Of a stretch of 64,000 nucleotides of DNA, positions 27,861-37,963 are shown piece by piece; the stretch's first letter is position 1, and the number at the start of each line of letters is the position of its first letter. The notes under the pieces were generated by a model, which worked only from the letters and a program-made list of their open reading frames with translations, was not told the origin of the DNA and did not search any database. A program made the translations under genes and the position numbers. Source of the stretch: Acetobacter oeni (GTDB lineage: Bacteria > Pseudomonadota > Alphaproteobacteria > Acetobacterales > Acetobacteraceae); the NCBI RefSeq assembly GCF_011516825.1, contig NZ_WOTA01000010.1:62001-126000 (forward strand), read 5' to 3'.

Positions 27861-30695
27861 TCAGGCGCAGAGGCGAACCGGCTCTTCAGATGTCTCGATG
27901 ATATAGGGACCCGCCGCGACGATGTGGATTGTCAGCAGGTTCTTCTTTCCCGGCGTGCGCGTGCCGAGATCCAGTACCGCATCACCTGCTGTCCAGCGCA
28001 TGTTTCCTTCAATGCCATGCCAGCCGACGGTCGTGCTGCCATCCAGATGGCTGCGGATCGCACGATGCGCGCCGCCATCCAGCAGGGTGACATCGCTGAC
28101 CAGGACACCAAGGCGGCGACGGTCATCGAGGAACGGTCCGACAACGTCCGCCGGACGGCTTGCGCGCGACAGAATCCGGATCTGCGAGATGTTCTCCGGC
28201 AGTTCCAGCGTGAACACGCCGTCCTTTTCGTTGAAACGCCGCAGGGCGGTACCCTGCAGTGTTTCGAACCGGAGGTCCGCCTTGCGGGTCGTGGCAGGGC
28301 GGCCCGGCATGGCCAGAGACAGAACGCCCGTTGCGCGGGCGACGATACGCTGGAAGATCGGCTCAACCTGATCGCGCTGTGTCAGAAGCGGGGCTGCCGC
28401 ATCGTCCGCCCAGTTCAGATGACGCGAGACCAGGGACACCACGGCGCCCGATGAGAACGTGCGGCGGTGACCTGTATCGAGATAGCTCTCGGTCGGTGTG
28501 TTGTTCGCGACGATCACACTGTGCTGCGCGGTTTCGATGTGGAAGTAGCGGTATTCCGTGATCGACCGGTCATAAAAGATGCTGGCGCCGTTGACGAGCA
28601 TGCGCACCGGCACGAAGCCACCGTCAGCAAACAGGCAATGCTCGGCCGTGACCAGGAGGTCACGGGACGGGACATTCTCCGCGATCGCGTCTTTCAGAAT
28701 ACGCACAGGGTATCCGGCTTCGCTATCGGGCAGCGTCGGGTTGACGGCCGTATCGCAGTAGCCGGTCCAGACAACCGGGCGCAGGGTTTCACCTGCGTTC
28801 GCGACAACCAGCTGATCGCCGGCCACCAGATCCTCAACGGCGACATCACCGCGATCGGTGCGGATCAGTGAGCCGGCGAGGAAGCAGGCATCGCTGGATG
28901 CGGTTGTGATCAGCCAGTCGCCATAGGCGTCCTGGGTGAAGGACGCGGTGCCGGGCACGAAGCCGGCCGCAAGGTTCACATGGCTCAGCACGTCGGTCGT
29001 GCCGTTGCTGAGGCCGATGGTCAGCGTGTAGCTGCCGTTGCTGTTTTCCGTATAAACCGCTGAGACGGGGCTGGCTCCGACATCGGCGTCGATGGCGAAC
29101 TGCGTGTTGGCGCTCACATTGTTGAAGACGGTTTCGACATCGGTCGAATTGCCGCTCAGCACGATCGTATTGTGCGAGTTATCGAAGTTGATCGTACTGG
29201 TGTTGCCGTACAGCGCCGTATAGAGCGTGCTGTTGTCGTTGAGGTTGATCGTCGGCAGATCGACTTCAATCGAACTGGCGGGCGTGCCGAAGGTGGAGTT
29301 GTCGAGTGTCAGCGTGCCGCTACCGGAGAGGTGATCGCTGTCAACGACGACATTGCCGTCGTTATTTTCGATTGTGAGCGTGCCATCGATCGCGCTGACG
29401 CCGCCGAGCTCCACGCGGGCGGCTGTATCGATGATCAGCTGACCGTTATCGCGCACTTCGACACCGGCGGTGGAGAAGACGTAGCTGTCCGGATTGATCC
29501 CGGCGGGGGCCGTGATGGTCAGTGTCGCGTTGCTGAGCACCGAGAGGCTGACAAACTGCTGTGCGTTCGCCTGATCATAGACGACATACAGCGGATCGTC
29601 CGCCGTGCCCTGCAGGGTGCCCTGGTAACAGCTGTCGGATTGCGGGACGGCCCCGAGTTCCCAGTTGCTTGCATTCGACCATTCGGCGGGGCTGGTCGCC
29701 GTGCCTGTTCCCGTGAAATGGTCGTTCGCGACGGATGTGTGATTGACATATCCGGTGGTCGTGTACTGCGACGTATCGCCGCCGGCCTGTTCGGCGGCTG
29801 TTGCGACCTGCTGCAACTGTTCGTGAGTGGCAGACGTCGTGTAATCCGTTGTCGTGGATGCGGCGTTCAGATCCGTAATGATATAGTCACCGGCCGCGTC
29901 CTGGGAGATGCTCGCGGTGCCGGGAACGAAGCCGCTGGCCACGGTAACATCCGACAGGGTCAGCGCATTTCCGTTCGACATGGAAATGACGAGAGAATAG
30001 GTGCCGTTGCTGTTCTCCGAGAACGCCGCACTGACGGGCGTGACGCCGTCATCGCCGTTTATGGCGAAGTGAGAATTTTCGGATACACCATAGACTGGCG
30101 TAGTGATGGTCGATTCCGTTCCCTGCAGGACCAGCGTATTGCTGGTTGCCGGGTCGAATGTGACCGATGCACCTGACGCATACCATCCGGCGTAGAATGT
30201 GCTGCCGCCCTGCAGCGTGACATTCATGTCGGGAACGCTGATGGGTGTTTCCGCGCTGCCGAGCGTGGAATTCACCAGGTTAAGCTGGCCGTCACCGCTC
30301 AGTCTGTTGCCATCCAGAACCACGTTACCCGGGTTATCTATGATGGTGATCGTGCCGCCCCGGTTCTCGGTGTACATTCCGAGTTCGACGGGGGACGACG
30401 TATCGATGATCAGCTGACCGGTGGGTGCGATTTCCATAGCATATGTGGAAAACACATAACCGGAATCGGATGAATCGGTGGTCGCCGTGACTTTGAGTGT
30501 CGCGTAATCGCCGATGGACAGGGAGGAGATCTGACCATACGAGTCGCCATTTGCCACAGCGACGACCGGGTCGCTTGCGGCGCCGGTGATATTCGTATTC
30601 TGGCAGGTGTGACTCTGAGGCAGATCACCGTTGTCCCAGTTTGCGGGGTCGTAAAAATCGTCAGAAGAAGAGCCGTTCCAGCTTGCTGTTGTCAT
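27861..30695 (-). CDS. Large Hint-domain protein with duplicated N-terminal module
   Basis: The 944-residue protein begins directly with two similar modules (about residues 1-290 and 317-600). Each starts with a W...ANW/SNW pattern, then beta-rich text such as GQLIIDTS.PVELG, GNVV.D...LSG.G.L.L.NST, and ends in FVPGTAS..QDA.GD..IT. A Hint (hedgehog/intein-like) domain follows from Cys604 (DACFLAGSLIRTDRGDVAVEDL) with TAEHCLFADGGFVPVRML, and a C-terminal domain of about 200 residues. Hint domains self-cleave after the N-terminal cysteine. Proteins of this layout are common in acetic acid bacteria and are thought to be surface or secreted proteins. No signal peptide is present, so export would need a C-terminal (type I) signal. 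Confidence 0.82.
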   Translation of the reverse strand: MTTASWNGSSSDDFYDPANWDNGDLPQSHTCQNTNITGAASDPVVAVANGDSYGQISSLSIGDYATLKVTATTDSSDSGYVFSTYAMEIAPTGQLIIDTSSPVELGMYTENRGGTITIIDNPGNVVLDGNRLSGDGQLNLVNSTLGSAETPISVPDMNVTLQGGSTFYAGWYASGASVTFDPATSNTLVLQGTESTITTPVYGVSENSHFAINGDDGVTPVSAAFSENSNGTYSLVISMSNGNALTLSDVTVASGFVPGTASISQDAAGDYIITDLNAASTTTDYTTSATHEQLQQVATAAEQAGGDTSQYTTTGYVNHTSVANDHFTGTGTATSPAEWSNASNWELGAVPQSDSCYQGTLQGTADDPLYVVYDQANAQQFVSLSVLSNATLTITAPAGINPDSYVFSTAGVEVRDNGQLIIDTAARVELGGVSAIDGTLTIENNDGNVVVDSDHLSGSGTLTLDNSTFGTPASSIEVDLPTINLNDNSTLYTALYGNTSTINFDNSHNTIVLSGNSTDVETVFNNVSANTQFAIDADVGASPVSAVYTENSNGSYTLTIGLSNGTTDVLSHVNLAAGFVPGTASFTQDAYGDWLITTASSDACFLAGSLIRTDRGDVAVEDLVAGDQLVVANAGETLRPVVWTGYCDTAVNPTLPDSEAGYPVRILKDAIAENVPSRDLLVTAEHCLFADGGFVPVRMLVNGASIFYDRSITEYRYFHIETAQHSVIVANNTPTESYLDTGHRRTFSSGAVVSLVSRHLNWADDAAAPLLTQRDQVEPIFQRIVARATGVLSLAMPGRPATTRKADLRFETLQGTALRRFNEKDGVFTLELPENISQIRILSRASRPADVVGPFLDDRRRLGVLVSDVTLLDGGAHRAIRSHLDGSTTVGWHGIEGNMRWTAGDAVLDLGTRTPGKKNLLTIHIVAAGPYIIETSEEPVRLCA

Positions 30696-31134
30696 GTCTC
30701 AGGAGACCTTATCCATCCGGAACCTGTCACGCTTAACTCTTCCCGGAAAACCGATTTTCGGGACGACCTGCGGGACGGGGCGAGATGTTTGTTAAGCATT
30801 AAGCTGAAGTATTGTACACTAATTATTAACCTTTATCAATTCGACTTCATTCTATTTGGTTTTATGTAAAATTAGCGGCATTCCGCTACTCAGGCGAAAT
30901 CACAGGCTTTTGCAGAGGCTGCCACGAAGCAACAGCCTTATTTTGACACGCTTATTTTCATGAATAAAAAACAAACACATTGCTAATAAATATTAAGCCT
31001 TCGTGAAATCAGAATTTAATCAAAGGTCTTATTTTGACACACTGGTGTGATATTAATTTTTATCTATATAATGAGATATATATCGGAGCATTTCCCCCTT
31101 CCCGGGCTGTCGTTTTCAGCCTGGATTAATGTTT
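30696..31134. other. A/T-rich intergenic region with a 13-bp direct repeat
   Basis: This gap lies upstream of the Hint gene and downstream of a glycosyltransferase gene, both on the minus strand. It is strongly A/T rich compared with its surroundings. CTTATTTTGACAC occurs twice (about 30950 and 31028), each containing a TTGACA-like hexamer. No open frame is convincing. Confidence 0.55.
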
Positions 31135-32013
31135 TTATCTTACAACTGTATGGTGAGTCTTTTCTGATGCGGCTTCTGAAGCAGCCTTGGAGAAGTAGCC
31201 TTCCACCCGGCCTGCCAGCACCCTCAGATAATATGCGCCATAATCGGATCGTCTGCGGAACTGGTTCAGAACAAGTCCACCGAGAGGTCGGATGAAAAAG
31301 ATCATCACAAGAGAGAGCGGGGCTTCGTTCTTCCGTAAAGCGTATCCCATGCCGCGACCATAACTTCTGGCCCGGCTTCGGCCGACTTCATCGGATTTGT
31401 CCGGATGCATGACCAGCAGATCGGCATCAAAATATCCATTCGCTCCGCTGCGTAAAAGACGCAGGCCCAGATCCTGACCTTCGGCGGCAACAAAACGGCA
31501 CCCGGGCCCCATGGCGGTATCGAAACCGCCGACCGCGTTATACAGATCGCGGCGAATGAACATGTTGAATTCGATAAGACCGATCCAGATATTTTTCTGA
31601 TTCAGCTTCGTGCTTTTCTGCAGCCAGCGACCCATCCGGGTTTTGTGGCCCTCACAGTTGATCACGCTGCCTGTCAGAAATCCGAGATCCGGATTCTTAC
31701 GGAACGCTTCATCAACATGACTGAGTGTGTCGGGCAGATAGAGGCAATCGTCATCAGGAAATGCGATAATATCTCCGGATGCCTGAGCAGCGCCGACTGC
31801 ACAGGCATAGCGACACTGTCTGATATCACTGCGAATGTGCAGCAAAGGGAGACGTGACGCATATTCGCCTATTACGTTGTCGTAAAGATTGCTGCCACTC
31901 TGGTCTACAATGATCACTTCCAGATCGGTAAACGACTGCTGGCACAACCCGTCCAGAAATATTTCCAGGCTGTCGGGTCTGTTCAGGGTGGGGATAACCA
32001 GAGAAAACCGCAT
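31135..32013 (-). CDS. Family 2 glycosyltransferase
   Basis: A 292-residue GT-A enzyme: FSLVIPTLNRPDSLEIFLDG at the start, VIIVDQSGSN, the DxD-type IAFPDDDCLYL, and GGFDTAMGPG with the EGQDLGLRLLRSG catalytic region. It has no obvious membrane span except a short hydrophobic patch (LVMIFFIRPLGGLVL). It follows the GT4-GT2 fusion gene with about 30 bases between and is probably in the same transcript; both likely act on a surface polysaccharide. Confidence 0.88.
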   Translation of the reverse strand: MRFSLVIPTLNRPDSLEIFLDGLCQQSFTDLEVIIVDQSGSNLYDNVIGEYASRLPLLHIRSDIRQCRYACAVGAAQASGDIIAFPDDDCLYLPDTLSHVDEAFRKNPDLGFLTGSVINCEGHKTRMGRWLQKSTKLNQKNIWIGLIEFNMFIRRDLYNAVGGFDTAMGPGCRFVAAEGQDLGLRLLRSGANGYFDADLLVMHPDKSDEVGRSRARSYGRGMGYALRKNEAPLSLVMIFFIRPLGGLVLNQFRRRSDYGAYYLRVLAGRVEGYFSKAASEAASEKTHHTVVR

Positions 32014-32042
32014 AGGGGAAACAGTGCGCTCAATTCATTAAG

Positions 32043-34016
32043 TCAGATACAATTTATGCGTTCAGGATCAAGTCGTCCGAGCACAAGATCGCGCCATGCT
32101 CTCCAGTTGCCATTCCTTCGACCGCGCCGGTCGATCCAGGATTCCGGATGAAAACTGCGGACCAGATTGATTAACGTATGGCGTCCGGCGCTTCTGAGCG
32201 CGCGCTCCCACGGGTATGTGCCTTTGCGCGCCATATAGACCGGATTGGCGATCTGTGAATATCCCAGTCTTACACCGGATGTTTTCCCGCTCTTGCTCCC
32301 CAGATGCACACCGGCTGCGGCATCCGCGCGGACGATGCGGCCGTGAGGCAGCAATCGGCGGGAAAAATCAATATCTTCATACCAGGCATAAAGCGGCAGT
32401 TTTTCATCGAAGCGGAGGTCGAGCCGTCTGATTGCATCAAGCCGGAACGCCATATTGCAGCCATACGTATTGAACGCATCTGTTATACCCGCGGCTGGAT
32501 CAGGGAGCACCTGCTCCAGCCGGTCTCTGGCATATTCAACAGAATAGCCAGGTCCCTGAGCGCCGTCTGCCAGGACGTTTCCGGTCATCCCGAGAATATG
32601 TGAATCCTGTCGGAACGTCCTGATAATCGCCTCGATATAATCGGCCTGAGGGAAAAAATCATCATCAAAAAACAGGACAATATCCCCGTTGTCTGAATGA
32701 TCCAGGATCACATTGCGCTGTGCCGGCAGGCCCCGGCTGCCCTGCAGCAGGACGAGGCGTATCCCGGGCAGCAGATCCGGTGAAATACCATCAATATCAG
32801 CGGGGTTTCGGTAACAGACGACAACGGCTGCCGGGCGGACTGTCTGGCTGCCAATATCCGAGAGTAAGGCTTTCAGAATTGCGGCGCGTCCGGATGTCGC
32901 TATTCCTACAATAACAGTGGGCTGATCGGGCAATACCGGCATCGGGTCCGACAGACCCGTCAGTTCACGCGAAAGAGAGACAAGCTGTCCTGCGCCGGCC
33001 TCTGCATTGATACAGTCACGCATACGCTGCTGGCCGTGTTCCGTTCTCACCTGTGCGGCCAGAGGGTCCGTCTGGATCGTGCGGATAGCGGAAACGAGAG
33101 CTTCCGGTTTTTGCGGGGGAAAACTGATCAGGCAGCGATCATCAAAATAGTCACTCAGGCCACCGCAGTCCGGGGCAATGACCGGAACGCCCCGGATAAG
33201 GGCTTCTTGAATGATTGTGAGTCCTGATGTCTGCTTATCGGGGAGAAACGGCACGATGACCATATCCGACTGGTCGTACAATTTTACCAGGCTGTCGTCA
33301 TCCCGGGCGCGAACGAGTTCCACATTATGAGCCTGCTTCGCAGCCAGATGTGCGGCATGTGTGTGGCTGGCAAGCAGAAAACGGATATGCGGAAGGGATT
33401 TTGCGGCTTCACACAATGTCTTCCAGTCGCAGTCCTCATCACTGCCGATTGCAAGCACCGTCAGAGTTTTGCCTTTGCATGTTTCTCTGGCAGGCGACAT
33501 TTCATCGGCCCTGATTCCGAACCGGACCTGCTCGACACGAAGAGCCGGAAACAGAACGCGGGCGGCCTCCCTGTTCAGAACAGAATGAACCGTGAGAATA
33601 TCGAGCTGTTTCAGAAGCCATCTCGCCAGCATGCGTCTGAGCGCTGGCAGACGGTCCCACCGATCAATCAGCCGGATGGCCTGACCGATCGTCTTCGGAC
33701 GGCGCTGCGGGCGGAGTAATTTCAGTAACAACAGGACGGCAAAAGTCTGTGACTCCGTTTGGGCCCACACGACATCCGCATTCAGTATTCCGGCCCTGTT
33801 TCTCCAGGCCTGGAGAAAATCAAATCCCAGCACGGCGCGCGCGCCGTAACGCCGCAATTTCTGAAACGGATTTTCCGGCTGATCCCTGGAACAGATAATC
33901 GACACTGTGTCGGAACTGGGCTGCTCCTCGTTTACACCAGGGATAAGGCCTTTATTCCATCGCTGCCGCCAGCTCGTTCCGCCAACACCGTAAGCCGGCA
34001 GCACAAAGATTTTCAT
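32043..34016 (-). CDS. Two-domain glycosyltransferase (GT4-like plus GT2)
   Basis: The 657-residue protein joins two transferase folds. Residues about 1-350 are GT-B/GT4-like: MKIFVLPAYGVGG, a C-terminal half with VELVRARDDDSLVKLYDQSD, and TSGLTIIQEALIRGVPVIAPDCGG (the E-x7-E-like donor site). Residues from about 366 are a GT2 domain: PTVIVGIATSGRAAILKALL, VLFFDDDFFPQADYI and LPLYAWYEDIDFSRRLLPHG. Such fusions can add two sugars in sequence. The upstream region to 34183 is A/T rich and probably holds the promoter. Confidence 0.85.
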   Translation of the reverse strand: MKIFVLPAYGVGGTSWRQRWNKGLIPGVNEEQPSSDTVSIICSRDQPENPFQKLRRYGARAVLGFDFLQAWRNRAGILNADVVWAQTESQTFAVLLLLKLLRPQRRPKTIGQAIRLIDRWDRLPALRRMLARWLLKQLDILTVHSVLNREAARVLFPALRVEQVRFGIRADEMSPARETCKGKTLTVLAIGSDEDCDWKTLCEAAKSLPHIRFLLASHTHAAHLAAKQAHNVELVRARDDDSLVKLYDQSDMVIVPFLPDKQTSGLTIIQEALIRGVPVIAPDCGGLSDYFDDRCLISFPPQKPEALVSAIRTIQTDPLAAQVRTEHGQQRMRDCINAEAGAGQLVSLSRELTGLSDPMPVLPDQPTVIVGIATSGRAAILKALLSDIGSQTVRPAAVVVCYRNPADIDGISPDLLPGIRLVLLQGSRGLPAQRNVILDHSDNGDIVLFFDDDFFPQADYIEAIIRTFRQDSHILGMTGNVLADGAQGPGYSVEYARDRLEQVLPDPAAGITDAFNTYGCNMAFRLDAIRRLDLRFDEKLPLYAWYEDIDFSRRLLPHGRIVRADAAAGVHLGSKSGKTSGVRLGYSQIANPVYMARKGTYPWERALRSAGRHTLINLVRSFHPESWIDRRGRRNGNWRAWRDLVLGRLDPERINCI

Positions 34017-34183
34017 ATCAATACACGCCTGAAAATATAGATCTGTTTATCTCTGACATTTCAAAGCACTGCCCGGGACTCTCAGGAACAGCAAGTCTTA
34101 TTCTTTCGGAGCAGAAACGCATCACAATGCAACATCTCCGCCGGAATGAACCCGGGGAAACCGGATATTTGCTGATGGTAGCA

Positions 34184-34660
34184 TCAGGACCCGGACGGCT
34201 CCATATGCGGATGAACCGGCCGCGCGCCTTCAAATTCGAGCAGCCATATCTTGTCATCAATCCCGCCGTCGCCGGAATATCCTCCCATAGAACGGGCCGC
34301 GACGACCCTGTGACAGGGGATAAGGATCGGAATGGGATTTCGCCCGACAGCCTGTCCGACCGAACGGGGGGAACCGCCTGCCTCAGATGCGATACTGCTA
34401 TACGTCCGGACCTCGCCAGTCGGGATTTGCAATAAAATCTCCCAGACCTTTTTCTGATAAGGAGTTCCTTCAGGTTTCAGCGGAAACGGGAAGGCCCCTT
34501 CAGGCTTGTCGAACCATGCATGCAGCCATGCCCTGGCGGCCACCAGCAGTTCCGTTTCTGTCTGATCCCGCCCCCAGCCCCAATCGAGGGCAATAATGGC
34601 GCCATCCTCTTCCGACAACGTGAGTGGCCCCAGAGGCGAATGAAGCGAAAGCTGAGGCAT
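34184..34660 (-). CDS. ogt: Methylated-DNA--protein-cysteine methyltransferase
   Basis: A suicide repair protein that takes alkyl groups from O6-alkylguanine onto its own cysteine. The active site PCHRV is present (Cys116), with the preceding GTPYQKKVWEILLQIP and TYSSIA helix-turn-helix region. The ATG at 34660 (MPQLSL) is preferred because AAGG lies eight bases upstream; the 11-codon longer form has no ribosome binding site. The 158-residue length is normal. Divergent from mnmE. Confidence 0.92.
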   Translation of the reverse strand: MPQLSLHSPLGPLTLSEEDGAIIALDWGWGRDQTETELLVAARAWLHAWFDKPEGAFPFPLKPEGTPYQKKVWEILLQIPTGEVRTYSSIASEAGGSPRSVGQAVGRNPIPILIPCHRVVAARSMGGYSGDGGIDDKIWLLEFEGARPVHPHMEPSGS

Positions 34661-34719
34661 TGTTCCGACCTTGCATGTCACTGAAAAAGTCATGACATGT
34701 TAGCATCTTTGTGCCTGCA

Positions 34720-36087
34720 ATGCCGACCCGTCAAACGGAATTACATTTCTTGTCCATACCCTTACCTGATTCTCGTCCGACGGGTCTTGAACCTGTTTTC
34801 GCACTCGCCACAGGAAACGGGCGTGCTGCTATCGCGATCATGCGGGTCAGTGGCGAAGGCAGCGGGGATATTCTGAGGAAATTATCGGGGAAACTGCCGC
34901 CGCCACGTCGGGCTGCGCTCCTCGGCCTCTGGCGGGATGCGGCGTCCGGCGAAGATCATCTCGATGACGCGCTGGTTCTCTGGTTTCCGTCTCCGAACAG
35001 TTATACCGGCGAAGACAGCTTCGAACTACATCTCCATGCCGGTCCGGCGGTGATTTCCGCCGTTGCCGATGCACTCGTCGAAGCCGGCGCCCGTCCGGCT
35101 GAACCGGGTGAGTTCACCCGGCGCGCTTTCATGCACGGGCGCATCGATCTGACCGAAGCTGAAGGAATCGCTGATCTCATTGCCTCGGAGACCGAAGCGC
35201 AGCGTCGTCAGGCACTGTCTCAGGTCGATGGCGCGCTGAGCACGCTTTATCGCGGCTGGGCCGATCGCCTCAGGATTATTCTCGCGCAACAGGAAGCTCT
35301 GATCGACTTTCCCGATGAGGATCTTCCGCCCGAAGTGGAAGAAGGTCTTCTGGCTGAAATCGCGGCTCTGAACGATGAAATCACGACTCATCTTTCTGAC
35401 GGAAACCGGGGTGAGCGGATTCGTCGCGGGCTGGTTTTTGCGATCGCAGGGCCGCCCAATGCCGGCAAATCCAGTCTTCTCAACTGGCTCGTCGGGCGCG
35501 ATGCCGCCATCGTTTCATCCGTTGCCGGCACGACGCGGGATGCCATCGAGATCGCCATCGTTCTGGCGGGCACTAAAATCACCATCGTGGATACGGCCGG
35601 ACTGCGTGAGACGACAGACCCGGTCGAGGCCGAGGGTGTCAGAAGAGCGATGTTTCACGTGGAACATTCTGATGGCGTGATTCAGATGTTTGAGGCTGGT
35701 GATGCGCCCGACTTCCTGCTCCCCGATGCCATCGCCGTCTGTAATAAGATTGATCTTCACCCCGCTCCTGCCGTAATCAGGGACACGCCTGTCTCCGGGA
35801 TCAGCATCAGAACCGGAGAAGGACTTTCACATTTTCAGGCGACACTTGAGACAAAAGTTCGGGCGCTCACCGCTGGCAGCGGCGGACCGCCGCTGACCCG
35901 GGCGCGCCACCGCGCCGCGGCCGAAGAAGCCAGGACGAGTCTGGAGGCGGCTTTGCGGCTCGACTGGCCGGAGATGCGCGGCGAGGAACTGCGTCTGGCC
36001 ATGCGGGCTCTGGGGCGGCTGACCGGGGAAGTGGGCGTGGAAGACATACTGGATACGGTCTTCGGACAGTTCTGCATCGGGAAGTAA
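34720..36087 (+). CDS. mnmE: tRNA uridine-5-carboxymethylaminomethyl modification GTPase MnmE
   Basis: MnmE works with MnmG to modify U34 of tRNAs that read split codon boxes. The protein has the N-terminal formyl-THF-binding domain ([39 protein letters not shown]), an inserted G domain ([33 protein letters not shown]) and the C-terminal CIGK motif. Possible starts are GTG 34711, ATG 34720 and TTG 34750; ATG is chosen. A parS-like sequence lies inside the G-domain coding region. It is followed by mnmG after 13 bases. Confidence 0.96.
   Translation: MPTRQTELHFLSIPLPDSRPTGLEPVFALATGNGRAAIAIMRVSGEGSGDILRKLSGKLPPPRRAALLGLWRDAASGEDHLDDALVLWFPSPNSYTGEDSFELHLHAGPAVISAVADALVEAGARPAEPGEFTRRAFMHGRIDLTEAEGIADLIASETEAQRRQALSQVDGALSTLYRGWADRLRIILAQQEALIDFPDEDLPPEVEEGLLAEIAALNDEITTHLSDGNRGERIRRGLVFAIAGPPNAGKSSLLNWLVGRDAAIVSSVAGTTRDAIEIAIVLAGTKITIVDTAGLRETTDPVEAEGVRRAMFHVEHSDGVIQMFEAGDAPDFLLPDAIAVCNKIDLHPAPAVIRDTPVSGISIRTGEGLSHFQATLETKVRALTAGSGGPPLTRARHRAAAEEARTSLEAALRLDWPEMRGEELRLAMRALGRLTGEVGVEDILDTVFGQFCIGK
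35651..35666. promoter_or_regulatory. parS: parS-like ParB binding site within mnmE
   Basis: TGTTTCACGTGGAACA matches the chromosomal parS consensus TGTTTCACGTGAAACA at 15 of 16 positions and sits about 3.7 kb upstream of parB. It would be bound by ParB to nucleate the partition complex. Confidence 0.85.
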
Positions 36088-36100
36088 GGGAACGGACACC

Positions 36101-37963
36101 ATGAAGACGCGATTCGACGTTATTGTCGTCGGAGGAGGTCACGCCGGCTGTGAAGCGGCAGCGGCGGCGGCGCGCTGTGGTGCCGACACTCTTCTGCTGA
36201 CCCAGCGTCGCGACACGATCGGTGCCATGTCCTGTAATCCGGCTATCGGAGGCATTGGCAAGGGGCATCTCGTCCGCGAGATCGATGCGCTGGATGGCAT
36301 TATGGGACGCGCGGCGGATGCTGCCGGTATTCATTTCAAACTTCTTAATCGCTCCAAAGGTCCTGCTGTTCATGGCCCTCGCGCTCAGGCTGATCGGGGA
36401 CTCTATCGTCAGGCTGTCAATGATCTGCTGGACGGGACTGACAACCTCACGATTGAGAAAGGTCTGGCGGATGACCTTCTTCTTGCGCCGGACGGGTCGG
36501 TCTCGGGTGTTGTCTGCGAAGACGGAACCACACTGCATGCGCCTTCCGTTGTTATTGCCGCCGGAACATTTCTGCGTGGTGTGATCCATTTTGGGCATGT
36601 GTCCGAGCCAGCGGGGCGTGTTGGCGATCGCCCCGCCAATGCGCTGGGACTGCGACTGGAAGCGCTTGGTCTCCCGATGGGGCGTCTCAAGACCGGGACG
36701 CCGGCCCGTCTTGATCGCGGCAGTATTGACTGGGAGTCGTTGCCGGAAGATCGCGGCGATGCTGCTCCCGAGCCTTTTTCGCGTCTGACGGAGAGGATCA
36801 CCAATCCGCAGATTTCCTGCCGGATCACGGCGACGAATGAGCGCACTCACGATATCATCCGTGAAAGTCTGCATCTTTCCGCAGTCTATGGCGGAGCGAT
36901 TGCCGGACGCGGGCCACGATACTGCCCGTCCATTGAAGACAAGGTTGTGCGTTTCGCTGACCGCACATCACATCAGATTTTTCTTGAGCCTGAGGCGCTT
37001 CCGGGCAATCCGGGCGGGGATCTGGTTTATCCGAACGGCATTTCCACCAGCCTGCCGCCTGACGTTCAGGAGGCTATGATCCGGACGATTCCGGGGCTGG
37101 AAAAGGCCCGGATCGTCAGGCCGGGATATGCGGTCGAATACGATTATATCGACCCGCGGGCGCTCGCGAACACGCTGGAACTGCATGCCATTCCGGGACT
37201 GTATCTGGCGGGCCAGATCAACGGCACGACGGGCTATGAGGAAGCGGCGGCCCAGGGGCTGCTGGCAGGCATAAATGCCGCGCGTCGCGCCCGGGGGCGT
37301 ACGCCCGTCACCATCGATCGCAGCGAAGCTTATATCGGCGTTATGGTGGATGACCTTGTCACGCAGGGGGTGTCGGAACCCTATCGCATGTTTACATCGC
37401 GGGCCGAATATCGCCTCACCCTGCGGGCTGACAATGCTGATCTTCGACTGACACCGCATGGAATGGCCTGGGAGTGTGTTGGTCCGGAACGGGCGCGTAT
37501 TTTCACACAAATGGAAGACGCTTTGCAAAAAGCGACCGAGCAGACACGAAGCGCGACCTGGCTTCCGGCTTCTCTGGCGGAAGCCGGCATGACGGTCTCT
37601 CAGGACGGACGCCGGCGCACTCTGTTTGACGTACTGGCCTCGGGAACAGATCCCGCCATTGCGGGCCGGCTAGCGCCCTGGTTTGCGGAACTTCCGCCCC
37701 GCATCCGCACGCATATCGAAACAGAAGCACGCTACAGCGGATATCTTGCAAGGCAGGCCCGCGAAATCAAACAGCTCCACACGGAATCAGCCATTACTGT
37801 CCCCGCAGGGTTTGACTTTACCTGTGTTGGAGGTCTGAGCAACGAAATGCGGGAGCGCCTGCAACGCGCGCGTCCTGCAAATTTCGCGGCGGCACAGCGT
37901 ATTCCCGGGATGACGCCGTCTGCTCTCATGGCTCTGCTGGCTCATCTGCGGCAGGCTGCGTGA
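36101..37963 (+). CDS. mnmG: tRNA uridine-5-carboxymethylaminomethyl modification enzyme MnmG (GidA)
   Basis: The FAD-dependent partner of MnmE in wobble-uridine modification. The 620-residue protein opens with the dinucleotide-binding [10 protein letters not shown] at residues about 8-17, followed by [13 protein letters not shown], and contains [21 protein letters not shown] and the C-terminal helical domain ([12 protein letters not shown]). An AAGGGA precedes the ATG. Its stop overlaps the rsmG start region, indicating one operon. Confidence 0.97.
   Translation: MKTRFDVIVVGGGHAGCEAAAAAARCGADTLLLTQRRDTIGAMSCNPAIGGIGKGHLVREIDALDGIMGRAADAAGIHFKLLNRSKGPAVHGPRAQADRGLYRQAVNDLLDGTDNLTIEKGLADDLLLAPDGSVSGVVCEDGTTLHAPSVVIAAGTFLRGVIHFGHVSEPAGRVGDRPANALGLRLEALGLPMGRLKTGTPARLDRGSIDWESLPEDRGDAAPEPFSRLTERITNPQISCRITATNERTHDIIRESLHLSAVYGGAIAGRGPRYCPSIEDKVVRFADRTSHQIFLEPEALPGNPGGDLVYPNGISTSLPPDVQEAMIRTIPGLEKARIVRPGYAVEYDYIDPRALANTLELHAIPGLYLAGQINGTTGYEEAAAQGLLAGINAARRARGRTPVTIDRSEAYIGVMVDDLVTQGVSEPYRMFTSRAEYRLTLRADNADLRLTPHGMAWECVGPERARIFTQMEDALQKATEQTRSATWLPASLAEAGMTVSQDGRRRTLFDVLASGTDPAIAGRLAPWFAELPPRIRTHIETEARYSGYLARQAREIKQLHTESAITVPAGFDFTCVGGLSNEMRERLQRARPANFAAAQRIPGMTPSALMALLAHLRQAA

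Noticed and set aside
29172-30176. Plus-strand open frame of 334 codons
   Set aside because: Antisense to the Hint-domain gene and without recognisable motifs.
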